NCBI GenBank assembly: GCA_046160425.1
Contig: JBJXGP010000527.1
Coordinates: 1 to 12,160 of the forward strand
Direction: 5' to 3'
DNA: 12,160 nucleotides
From: JAQCEJ01 sp046160425
Lineage (GTDB): Bacteria > Planctomycetota > Planctomycetia > Planctomycetales > Planctomycetaceae
Shown: piece by piece, positions 1 through 6,685 of the stretch
Layout of the letters: each line of letters begins with the position of its first letter
How positions within the stretch are numbered: position 1 is the stretch's first letter
Notes under the pieces: model-generated
Told to the model about the DNA's origin: nothing
Databases searched by the model: none
What the model saw: only the letters and a program-made list of their open reading frames with translations
Position numbers and translations under genes: made by a program

Positions 1-1
1 G

Positions 2-3000
2 ATTGATATCCGAACGGGAAGGCGTTCCTCTCGGTCTTATCTGTGGGCCATGATCATCAGCCTGGCAAGTTCCATGTGTTCGACACTTCCGGCGGACGAA
101 ATTCAGCCCGCGACCGATCGGCCTCAACCGAAATCCCCCGCGGAGAGCGCGAAGTGTGTGCAATTGCCCCCCGGTTTTCGTCTCGATATCGTCGCGGCTG
201 AACCGCTGCTCCGCGATCCGGCGGCGATCTGCTTCGACGAACGGGGCCGATTGTTCGCCGGCGAAATCCACGGCTACAACCTCGACGGCTATTACGACAT
301 CATCGAACTCAACAAGACCGGCAAACTTGACCGCGAGGTCCGCCGCGTGCGTCACGCTTCACCGGAGAATCAAGCCAGAGCACTGAAAGAGACCTACGGC
401 ACCGTCAAACTGCTGCGCGACACCGACGGCGACGGTGTAATGGACGTCGCCGACATCTGGGCCGATCGCCTCCCTCCCTGTTACGGCGTGATTGCGGCGC
501 GGGGTGGAGTGATCGCCATCTGCGCCCCCGATATCGTGTTCCTCGCCGACCGCGATGGGGACGGAGAAGCCGAGGTCCGCGAAACGCTGTTCACCGGGTT
601 TGCGCGAGAACTGATCGAACGGGGGATGAGCAATCCCCGGATGGGTCCAGATAACTGGATCTACGTCGCCGCAGGGGGAGGCGGCGGTGAAATCACCGGT
701 CCCCGTCTCACCGAACCGGTCGCCATCGGTCAGACCGACTTCCGCTTCAAATCCGACGGATCCGCCATCGAGCCGGTGACGGGACGCGAGAGAATGTTCG
801 GCCTGACGCTCGACGACTTCGGTGACCGGTTTCACACCATCGTCTCGCATACCATTCCGCTGCCGTACCACTATCTCGCCCGCAATCCGTTCGTCGAATC
901 TCCCGAGGGTGACGTCGGCATTCATCCGACGCGAGATCTTTTTCCCATCAGTGAACCCGATCCCTGGCGAAAGGCCCGCGCCGCCGACCCCGCGTGGGTC
1001 AAATTCTATGGTTCGTCCGAAACGAAACCAAATGGCCAGTTCACCGCTTCGAGCGGACAAGTTATCTACCGCGCCGATGCCTTTCCCGAAGCGTATCGCG
1101 GAAATTACTTCGTATGCGACCCGGCGAACAACCTCATACATCGCTGCCTGCTCGAACGCGACGGGGTGGGATACACGGCTCGTCGGCCCCCCGAACACGA
1201 AACGTCTGAGTTCCTTGCTTCAACCGACCAATGGTTTCGCCCGATGAATCTCGGCGTTGGCCCCGACGGAGCGATCTACATCGTCGATTTCTATCGCGAA
1301 ATCATCGAAGATTTCTCGGCGATCCCGCGATTCTTGCAGCAGCAATACGCCGAGAGCCTGATCGCCGGGCAGGATCATGGCCGGATCTGGCGACTGTCGT
1401 GGCAGGGAGATAAAACATCGGCTTCAACTCCTTCACCCGTCAAACTCGATACCGCGTCGATTGCCGAACTCGTCAAACTTCTCGATCATCCCAATCACTG
1501 GTGGCGCGACACCGCGCAGCGACTGCTCGTCGAACGGAATGATCCCGCTGCCTTCCTACCATTGGCGAAATTTGTTCGCAATGGAAAAACTCCGCAGGGT
1601 CGGATGCAAGCTTTGTATGCGCTGGATGGCCACTCGTTGCTGAAACCGGCCGACGTTCAGCTCGCTCTCGACGACGACAGCGAGCTCGTCCGCGTGCATG
1701 CCCTGCGACTGGCGGACCGTTGGCTGGATCAAGACACCCTACTGCTCGGAAAAGTGCTTGCGCTGGCCGATGACCCGCAGCCGCGCGTCCGGCTGCAAGT
1801 TGCGCTTTCACTGGGAGAAAGCCGGCAAGAGTCCGCTCTCGATGCGCTGGTGAAACTCGCCGTTGAGCATGGCGATGATCGTTGGATGACCGCCGCGATT
1901 ACCAGTTCGATCGCGAATTCGACCGATCGATTTCTGACGCAACTGCTCGCCACGGAAGCACAGTCCGAGCCGGTCCAGGTGCTGCTCGGATCGGTTTCCG
2001 AGACCGTCGGGGCGCAGCGAGACGATACCGCCGTCGGCCGATTCCTGCAAACGACATCGGCGCTCGCCGGTCCGGATGCCTCGAAGCGACAGCTTGCGTT
2101 GCTCGAAGGCCTGGCCCGCGGACTCAATCGCGGCATGCCTCGAGCCGTGCAGAGTCCGGAGATCGTCAGCGGACTGGAAAAATTGCTCGCCAATTCCTCG
2201 GTCGACGTTTCCCGGCAGGCGGTGCTGATCGCCGGCTTGTTGGAACTCAGCGATTCCCCAGCCATGCAGGCGGCCTGGAAAACCGCCGGCCAGTCGGCGT
2301 TGGACGGCGACCTCGAACTGCAAAAGCGTCTCGATTCCGTCGCACTCCTCGCGGTCGCTCCGTGGCGGCAACAACAGCCGCTCGGCGTATTGCTCGATGC
2401 GCGTCAGCCGACCGAACTGCAACTCGCCGTCGTCAATGCGCTCGGACATTCGGGAGATAAAGCAGTCTCCGAAACGCTGCTAGCCAACTGGTCGGGACTC
2501 GTGCCGAAAGTGCAGGATGCGATCATCGATGCGTTTTTTGCGCGGCAGGATCGCTTGCCGAACCTGCTCGATGCCGTTGAACAGGGAATCGTCCCCCCCG
2601 TCAGCATGAGCGCCCTTCGGCGCGAACAACTCAGCGAACACAGCAACGAACTGATCCGCGAGCGTGCCCGTCGACTCCTTGCCGGAAAAATCAACGACGA
2701 CCGCGCCGAAATCTTCAAACGCTATGCATCGGCCCTGACGTTGCCGCGCGATCCGGCTCGCGGCGAAGCGGTCTTCACCAAAACGTGTACCAAGTGTCAC
2801 AAGATCGGCGAGAAAGGTTTCGAGATCGGCCCCAATTTGATGGCGGTCCGCACGCGTCCCGATGAAACGCTGCTGGTCGACGTCCTCGATCCCTCCAGCA
2901 CCTTGTCGCACGGTTACACCGTTTACACCGTACTGACAACCGACGGCCGCGTACACACCGGCCTGTTGGGAGGAGAGACGGCGACCAGCATCACGCTCCG

Positions 3001-3742
3001 CACGGCCATCGAAGGGACGCCGAAAAAAGGACAGTCGCCGGTCGTAGAGGATACGATCCTCCGCCAGGACATCGATGAGATGCGAGCCCTTTCGAAGTCG
3101 CTCATGCCCGACGGCATGGAAAAAGAAATCACGCCGCAGAATCTGGCGGACCTCATCGGCTACTTGCGGCATTCGCTCGGCCCGGTCATCGCTCCCGGCG
3201 TGGTACTGTTCGATGATGAGCCGGAGTTCCTCGACCGGCTCAACGAGGGGGGAGCGAAAGCCCGGCTCACCGGCGACGACAAACATTCCGGTAATGCCGC
3301 GCTGGAACTGACCGACGGACAACGGCATTCCCGCTTGATTGCCGGGTGGGAATACCCCATCGTCGAAAACGCGAGTCTCGTCGATGCGGGTGAAACTCTC
3401 AAACCATCGCCGCGCGGTTTCCGCTACATGCGGTTTGCCTGGAAATCGACCGGAGCGAAAGGGGTCATGTTCGAACTGGCGGCGTCAGGTTCGTGGCCCG
3501 CAGCCGACAAACCTCTCCGCCGATATTACAGCGGCGAGAACAGCAGCAAGTGGTCGGCGACGGAAATCTCTCCCGACGTGCCGACGGAATGGACCGTGGT
3601 GACGGTCGATTTATGGAAAGATTTCGGCGAGTTCACACTGACGGGAATCGCCCCGACGGCGATGGGTGGATCCGCACTGTTCGACAAAATCGAGCTTCTG
3701 CAATCGCTCGACGACCAGCCAATCCGCACGCCGGGGAAATAA
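2..3742 (+). CDS. PVC-type membrane-bound dehydrogenase-like / HEAT / CxxCH heme protein, 5'-partial
   Basis: Large exported protein of the Planctomycetes/Verrucomicrobia type (families TIGR02604 plus TIGR02603, from memory). It is probably a c-type cytochrome-linked oxidoreductase acting outside the cytoplasmic membrane; the substrate is unknown. Residues are numbered from the first ATG (position 50). About 40-450 is an NHL/glucose-dehydrogenase-like propeller with two DxDGDG loops (D124-D132, D167-E175) that could bind calcium. About 470-890 is a helical HEAT-like region (LVKLLDHPNHWWRD near 480). About 895-1050 is the cytochrome domain, with heme motif C913-T-K-C916-H917 and the typical SLMPDGM whose M1019 is the likely second axial ligand. 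About 1050-1230 is a beta-rich tail, possibly carbohydrate-binding. Start: the frame stays open to the left edge and lacks ATG, GTG or TTG before 50. The upstream codons encode a basic stretch (RTGRRSSR) running into a hydrophobic segment (YLWAMIISLA), so together they form a signal peptide split by the first ATG. The gene therefore begins outside the window. The family is confident; the reaction is not known. Confidence 0.93.
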   Translation: MDIRTGRRSSRSYLWAMIISLASSMCSTLPADEIQPATDRPQPKSPAESAKCVQLPPGFRLDIVAAEPLLRDPAAICFDERGRLFAGEIHGYNLDGYYDIIELNKTGKLDREVRRVRHASPENQARALKETYGTVKLLRDTDGDGVMDVADIWADRLPPCYGVIAARGGVIAICAPDIVFLADRDGDGEAEVRETLFTGFARELIERGMSNPRMGPDNWIYVAAGGGGGEITGPRLTEPVAIGQTDFRFKSDGSAIEPVTGRERMFGLTLDDFGDRFHTIVSHTIPLPYHYLARNPFVESPEGDVGIHPTRDLFPISEPDPWRKARAADPAWVKFYGSSETKPNGQFTASSGQVIYRADAFPEAYRGNYFVCDPANNLIHRCLLERDGVGYTARRPPEHETSEFLASTDQWFRPMNLGVGPDGAIYIVDFYREIIEDFSAIPRFLQQQYAESLIAGQDHGRIWRLSWQGDKTSASTPSPVKLDTASIAELVKLLDHPNHWWRDTAQRLLVERNDPAAFLPLAKFVRNGKTPQGRMQALYALDGHSLLKPADVQLALDDDSELVRVHALRLADRWLDQDTLLLGKVLALADDPQPRVRLQVALSLGESRQESALDALVKLAVEHGDDRWMTAAITSSIANSTDRFLTQLLATEAQSEPVQVLLGSVSETVGAQRDDTAVGRFLQTTSALAGPDASKRQLALLEGLARGLNRGMPRAVQSPEIVSGLEKLLANSSVDVSRQAVLIAGLLELSDSPAMQAAWKTAGQSALDGDLELQKRLDSVALLAVAPWRQQQPLGVLLDARQPTELQLAVVNALGHSGDKAVSETLLANWSGLVPKVQDAIIDAFFARQDRLPNLLDAVEQGIVPPVSMSALRREQLSEHSNELIRERARRLLAGKINDDRAEIFKRYASALTLPRDPARGEAVFTKTCTKCHKIGEKGFEIGPNLMAVRTRPDETLLVDVLDPSSTLSHGYTVYTVLTTDGRVHTGLLGGETATSITLRTAIEGTPKKGQSPVVEDTILRQDIDEMRALSKSLMPDGMEKEITPQNLADLIGYLRHSLGPVIAPGVVLFDDEPEFLDRLNEGGAKARLTGDDKHSGNAALELTDGQRHSRLIAGWEYPIVENASLVDAGETLKPSPRGFRYMRFAWKSTGAKGVMFELAASGSWPAADKPLRRYYSGENSSKWSATEISPDVPTEWTVVTVDLWKDFGEFTLTGIAPTAMGGSALFDKIELLQSLDDQPIRTPGK

Positions 3743-3870
3743 GTGATCGTTGCGGCTGACCTGAATCGTGGGGTGGGCATACGGGCCGCTTGATTCCGGA
3801 TCGTCGGAGCTTGCTCAATTGGCCTCTCTCTCCATTTGACCGACACCGTTTTGTGACCTAAGTTTGGGAG

Positions 3871-3875
3871 AGGAG
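3871..3875 (+). promoter_or_regulatory. Shine-Dalgarno site of the small membrane protein gene
   Basis: AGGAG lies 7 bases before the ATG at 3883. It is one of the few strong ribosome-binding sites in the window and supports both the start and the reality of this otherwise unrecognised gene. Confidence 0.6.
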
Positions 3876-3882
3876 AAATTCC

Positions 3883-4257
3883 ATGCCGACGCAGCCTAAC
3901 TCGAATTTGCCGTCAAAATCGCCAAAACCGATATCCCCCAAGTCGCTGATCAGCCATACGACCATTTTGATTCTCAGCATTTTTCTGCTGGGAATGGAAT
4001 CGGGGCATTGGCAAACCACGGGGCCTAACCCATACATATTGGGGATCTCCATGTTCGGACTGGTCGCCTGGCTGGGCTTAGGACATCTTTCTCATGTCCG
4101 CGATCAGCGGGAATCGAAACGGGCGCTCGATCAGGCCATTTCTCAAATCGAAAATCGAGTCGATCGACACATCCGCATTAACTCGCCCCAGGGTTCCAAT
4201 CGCCCCGCAGATGTGAACCCTCCTCAATACGCGGTCAGTGGAAATTCGAAGTCGTAA
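3883..4257 (+). CDS. Small two-helix membrane protein, function unknown
   Basis: A 124-residue protein I do not recognise. It begins with a Pro/Ser/Lys-rich hydrophilic stretch (residues 1-23, several PKS/PKP repeats). Two hydrophobic segments follow, at about 24-40 (TTILILSIFLLG) and 50-70 (YILGISMFGLVAWLGLG). After these comes a charged, probably helical or coiled-coil region (about 72-98, HVRDQRESKRALDQAISQIENRV) and a polar tail. The predicted form is a hairpin in the inner membrane with both ends on the same side. A good ribosome-binding site and the codon-like composition support a real gene. It stands alone: 140 bases after the heme protein gene and 102 bases before the isomerase gene, all on the same strand. 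Function cannot be inferred. The remaining doubt is whether it is conserved. Confidence 0.72.
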   Translation: MPTQPNSNLPSKSPKPISPKSLISHTTILILSIFLLGMESGHWQTTGPNPYILGISMFGLVAWLGLGHLSHVRDQRESKRALDQAISQIENRVDRHIRINSPQGSNRPADVNPPQYAVSGNSKS

Positions 4258-4301
4258 CCGGTTTCGTCTCGCCGTTCCCAGTATGCGAATCCCCCTCCGA
4301 A

Positions 4302-4310
4302 TGCTATAAC
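4302..4310 (+). promoter_or_regulatory. Candidate extended -10 promoter for the isomerase gene
   Basis: TGC followed by TATAAC matches an extended -10 element and sits about 50 bases upstream of the ATG at 4360. No convincing -35 box stands at normal spacing; TTCCCA at 4275-4280 is too far away. It is the best sigma-70-like element I could find in this gap, but a match this short can arise by chance. Confidence 0.25.
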
Positions 4311-4359
4311 TCTCTCGTCGGCAGGATCATTTCATCCGCCGAAATTCAGGGAGCAACTC

Positions 4360-5448
4360 ATGCATTCGGATCACCATCCCAACGGCTTCGTCAAGATCGT
4401 TCGACTGGCCCGCCTGACGCTGTGCGGCTGCGCGATATTTTCGTTCGCAGTTGCTCACATCCCGGCACCCGGTGAAGAGACTTCGAAATCCGTCGCTCAA
4501 AAATCGCCTCGCAAGCCGGGAAACAATTCAGCGAAAGCAAAACCCGGCCGCAATGCCCCGTCGGCCCCGAAGGGGGAGGTGCTGGCAACGGTCGATGCGG
4601 TTCCCATCACGACGGCGAGCGTCGAGTTGTGGATGATTCAACATCACATCCCCGCCGCCCAACGGGCAAAACTTCAAACGCAAGTGATTGAACCGCTGAT
4701 CGACGAGCGGTTGATTCAGAGTTTTCTGAATAGCCGCAAGATTGAAGTTCCTGCAGCCGAAGTCGACCGCGTCGTGAAACGCTGGGACGATTTCGTCCAG
4801 CGAGAGAAACAGGATCCGCAAGAGGTGCGGGAGCGCCTGGGGTATTCGGAAGAGTCGTTGCGGGAAATTCTGTCGGTTCCCTCGGCGTGGCAAATCTATT
4901 TGAACGAGGTCGTCACTCCCAAAAAATTGAACGCATATTTTGAAGAGCATCGGCAGGAGTTCGATGGCACGCGAGTCCGCGCGAGCCAGATCCTGAAAAA
5001 ACTCCCCGACAATGCGACGGACGCCGACGCCGAAAAGGTTCGAAGCGGTTTGCTGGAACTGAGAAAAACGATCGCTGCGGGAAGTCTTGTGTTTGCGGAT
5101 GCCGCTCGCGCACAGTCCGACGCACCCAGCAAAACCAAGGGGGGCGACGTCGGGTTCTTCACCTATCGCGGTTCGATGCCGACGGCGATCACGCAGAGGG
5201 CGTTTCAATTGAAGCCGGGAGAGATCAGCGAACCGATCCGCACGCCGTTCGGCTGGCACCTTGTGACCGTCACGGAGATCGAGCCGGGACAATTGAATCT
5301 GGAAGATGTCCGGACGCAGGTTCTCGCCGAGATCGGTCAATCGATGTGGAACGAGACCGCACTACGGTTACGCGAAAAAGCGAAAATCGAGCGGAACACG
5401 CCTCAGTCGGAAGGCGAGCAAGATTCGGCTGCGAAGAAAGCGGAGTGA
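4360..5448 (+). CDS. Exported parvulin-type peptidyl-prolyl cis-trans isomerase (SurA/PpiC-like)
   Basis: A 362-residue periplasmic folding factor, expected to catalyse prolyl isomerisation or act as a chaperone for exported proteins. Residues 1-32 look like a Sec signal peptide: basic KIVRLAR, hydrophobic LTLCGCAIFSFAVA, and a possible cut after A30-V31-A32. A Lys/Pro/Ala-rich linker (about 40-72) follows, then a helical SurA_N-like chaperone region (about 73-195, with DAVPIT and EPLIDERLIQ). A single rotamase domain spans about 203-310, with the signature start FADAARAQSD near 245, KGGDVGFF, and the C-terminal FGWHLVTVTEI. The conserved second histidine is present (H290). The first is not: the usual ASHIL reads A-S-Q-I-L, with Gln at 210. 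The ATG at 4360 has AGGGAG (4348-4353) 6 bases upstream. The stop lies 37 bases from the end of the opposing lipoprotein gene. Family assignment is firm; orthology to SurA, PpiD or PrsA is not. Confidence 0.92.
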   Translation: MHSDHHPNGFVKIVRLARLTLCGCAIFSFAVAHIPAPGEETSKSVAQKSPRKPGNNSAKAKPGRNAPSAPKGEVLATVDAVPITTASVELWMIQHHIPAAQRAKLQTQVIEPLIDERLIQSFLNSRKIEVPAAEVDRVVKRWDDFVQREKQDPQEVRERLGYSEESLREILSVPSAWQIYLNEVVTPKKLNAYFEEHRQEFDGTRVRASQILKKLPDNATDADAEKVRSGLLELRKTIAAGSLVFADAARAQSDAPSKTKGGDVGFFTYRGSMPTAITQRAFQLKPGEISEPIRTPFGWHLVTVTEIEPGQLNLEDVRTQVLAEIGQSMWNETALRLREKAKIERNTPQSEGEQDSAAKKAE

Positions 5449-5485
5449 TCTTCTACCGGAGTTCGTTGGGATCGCGAGAGTCGGT

Positions 5486-5791
5486 TCAACGAACTTCTTC
5501 GTCAGCAGAAAATTCATCAACGGGCGCAACCGGGTTCGCACTCGCTTTTGGAGCGGGAGCGATGTTCTCCGTTGCGAAGGCCTGTTTCGGCGACGGTTTT
5601 GCCGGTATGCTCGTGACGGGATCCGAGATGGAAAAATACGGGTCGCCGCTGGGGGGGGACGACCGGTTCAGGCGTTGCAGACGATGGGGCTGCAAGTTGT
5701 GCAGCATATCACATCCGCACAGCCCGACCCCCAGGATGAGGAAAGTTCGCGTGAAAAGGCTCGTGGCAAAGCGATAGACGGTGCTATGCAT
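5486..5791 (-). CDS. Small planctomycete-type predicted lipoprotein
   Basis: A 101-residue protein on the minus strand. Residues 1-27 form a lipoprotein-like signal: basic start (YRFATSLFTR), hydrophobic TFLILGVGL, then L24-C25-G26-C27, an imperfect lipobox with C27 as the likely lipidated cysteine. Next comes the segment NLQPHRLQRLNR (about 32-43), then PPSGDPYFSISDP, which resembles a short conserved motif I remember from planctomycete hypothetical lipoproteins. The last 45 residues are Pro/Ala/Ser-rich and probably disordered, suggesting a membrane-anchored tether facing the periplasm. No clear ribosome-binding site precedes the ATG. It converges on the isomerase gene with 37 bases between stops. 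The plus-strand reading frames over the same bases are low-complexity Arg-rich and much less protein-like. The function is unknown. Confidence 0.75.
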   Translation of the reverse strand: MHSTVYRFATSLFTRTFLILGVGLCGCDMLHNLQPHRLQRLNRSSPPSGDPYFSISDPVTSIPAKPSPKQAFATENIAPAPKASANPVAPVDEFSADEEVR

Positions 5792-6115
5792 GGTACATTC
5801 TTTGTAATGCCGTAGAGATTTTTTCGTCAGGCGGGGAAGCGATCGACATGATTTCGAGATTGGGCGCGGATTCTAAAAGTGAAGTCGATTTTGGGCAAGA
5901 GACGATTGATGGGTGCATGACCATTGGTAGCTGGCGACCGCGAAGATCGATATGTATCGGAATCGTGGCCCACAAGCCATAAGCTGCTGCTCTCAGGGAG
6001 GTTATTCTGATACATTGGCGCATGTCACGGGGATTTTGCCCCTCCGATGAGAACAAATGCAATAATTACAACGGCCCCCTTTGAGCGTCAGTCGAATGTC
6101 CGGAAAAACGATTTC
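5792..6115. other. Gene-free divergent intergenic region
   Basis: About 320 bases separate the start of the minus-strand lipoprotein gene from the likely start of the plus-strand membrane protein gene, so both promoters should lie here. I find no convincing -35/-10 pair. Short symmetric elements are CGATA-TG-TATCG at 5948-5959 and a 4-base-pair GGGG/CCCC hairpin at 6029-6042. A 92-codon minus-strand frame (5784-6062) crosses the region, but its composition is not protein-like and it overlaps the lipoprotein start. Confidence 0.5.
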
Positions 6116-6547
6116 ATGAAGTGGCTACCTTACGAAACTTTCGATTTGACGAGCGAATCGTCCCCGGCGGAACTCGTCGGGCGGTGGCAGAATCACCTGT
6201 CATCGGCAGCGTCCGGCAATCGCGACTTCAGCGGCACAGTGACCGAAGCGGGATTTCAACTGCGTCCGATGTATCTGCTGTTAAAACCATTTACACCTGT
6301 GGTCTGGGGGAGATTCGACGTCGACGATCGGCGAACGACCATTCATGTCGAGATGGTTCCCAGCCCGCGGTGGTTGCTTTGGCTGACCTGTCCCTCTATC
6401 CTCTTTAACGTCCTGATCTTTCGTGTCGGTTGGAGCGTCATCGGCTGGTCGATCGGCCTGCTCATCCTGACATGGTACTTCAGTATGCTCTCGATCTGGG
6501 GAGACGCCGGGCGAGCACGCCAGAAACTCGCGGAACTTTTTTGTTGA
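6116..6547 (+). CDS. Small membrane protein, uncharacterised family
   Basis: A 143-residue protein with a soluble N-terminal part and two membrane helices near the end (about 86-104, LLWLTCPSILFNVLIF, and 105-124, VGWSVIGWSIGLLILTWYF). The soluble part carries the pattern F-S-G-T-V-x3-G-F-x-L-R-P (residues 38-51), then GRFDVDDRRTTIHVEM (about 65-80). This resembles an uncharacterised bacterial family that I remember by an FxGxV...F.I.R ... G.I....GT.I...M pattern; no function is known to me. I chose the ATG at 6116 because GGAAAA (6102-6107) lies 8 bases upstream and the protein then begins at a sensible MKWLPYETFDL. The longer form from 6047 (166 residues) adds an Arg/Asn-rich stretch and has no ribosome-binding site. 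It is 138 bases upstream of the HAD-like gene on the same strand. Confidence 0.8.
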   Translation: MKWLPYETFDLTSESSPAELVGRWQNHLSSAASGNRDFSGTVTEAGFQLRPMYLLLKPFTPVVWGRFDVDDRRTTIHVEMVPSPRWLLWLTCPSILFNVLIFRVGWSVIGWSIGLLILTWYFSMLSIWGDAGRARQKLAELFC

Positions 6548-6601
6548 ACGATGGTCTTCGATCATCGCGATTTCGTTGGTTGAATACGAGAACTTCGGAG
6601 C

Positions 6602-6633
6602 CGGGTGAAATGAGAATTCATCGAAATCACCCG
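6602..6633. repeat. Inverted repeat between two genes
   Basis: The arms CGGGTGA (6602-6608) and TCACCCG (6627-6633) are perfectly complementary over 7 bases. The 18-base loop between them contains GAATTC. No run of T follows on either strand, so it does not look like a standard intrinsic terminator. It could be an operator-like or RNA hairpin site between 6547 and 6686, or chance. Confidence 0.35.
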
Positions 6634-6685
6634 AATGAGAAGACCGAGACCCAAAACAAATTCTAAAAAGTGCGACTGACGAAAT

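Noticed and set aside
2..100. Twin-arginine (Tat) signal in the heme protein
   Set aside because: The RR pair is followed by S-S-R-S, which lacks the usual F-L-K part of the Tat motif. A Sec signal fits better.
359..1198. Long minus-strand open frame of 279 codons
   Set aside because: It lies fully inside the propeller domain of the plus-strand heme protein and has no recognisable motif. GC-rich codon usage opens the opposite frame.
2480..3328. Minus-strand open frame of 282 codons
   Set aside because: It overlaps the HEAT and cytochrome domains of the plus-strand gene, which show clear family motifs. The translation is Arg/Asp-rich and has no domain.
3743..3830. Terminator hairpin after the heme protein gene (GCGGC/GCCGC and GAATC/GATTC pairs)
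   Set aside because: The arms are only 5 bases with long loops and no T-run follows.
3836..3864. TTGACC at 3836-3841 followed by TAAGTT at 3859-3864 as a promoter
   Set aside because: The -10 box matches only three of six positions, and the transcript would begin inside the ribosome-binding site of the gene at 3883.
4528..5340. Minus-strand open frame of 270 codons
   Set aside because: Antisense to the parvulin-type isomerase, whose rotamase motifs prove the plus frame.
5449..5485. Bidirectional terminator between the isomerase and lipoprotein genes
   Set aside because: I found no hairpin with a T-run on either strand in these 37 bases.
5784..6062. Minus-strand open frame of 92 codons in the divergent gap
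   Set aside because: Composition is not protein-like, it overlaps the start of the lipoprotein gene, and no ribosome-binding site was found.
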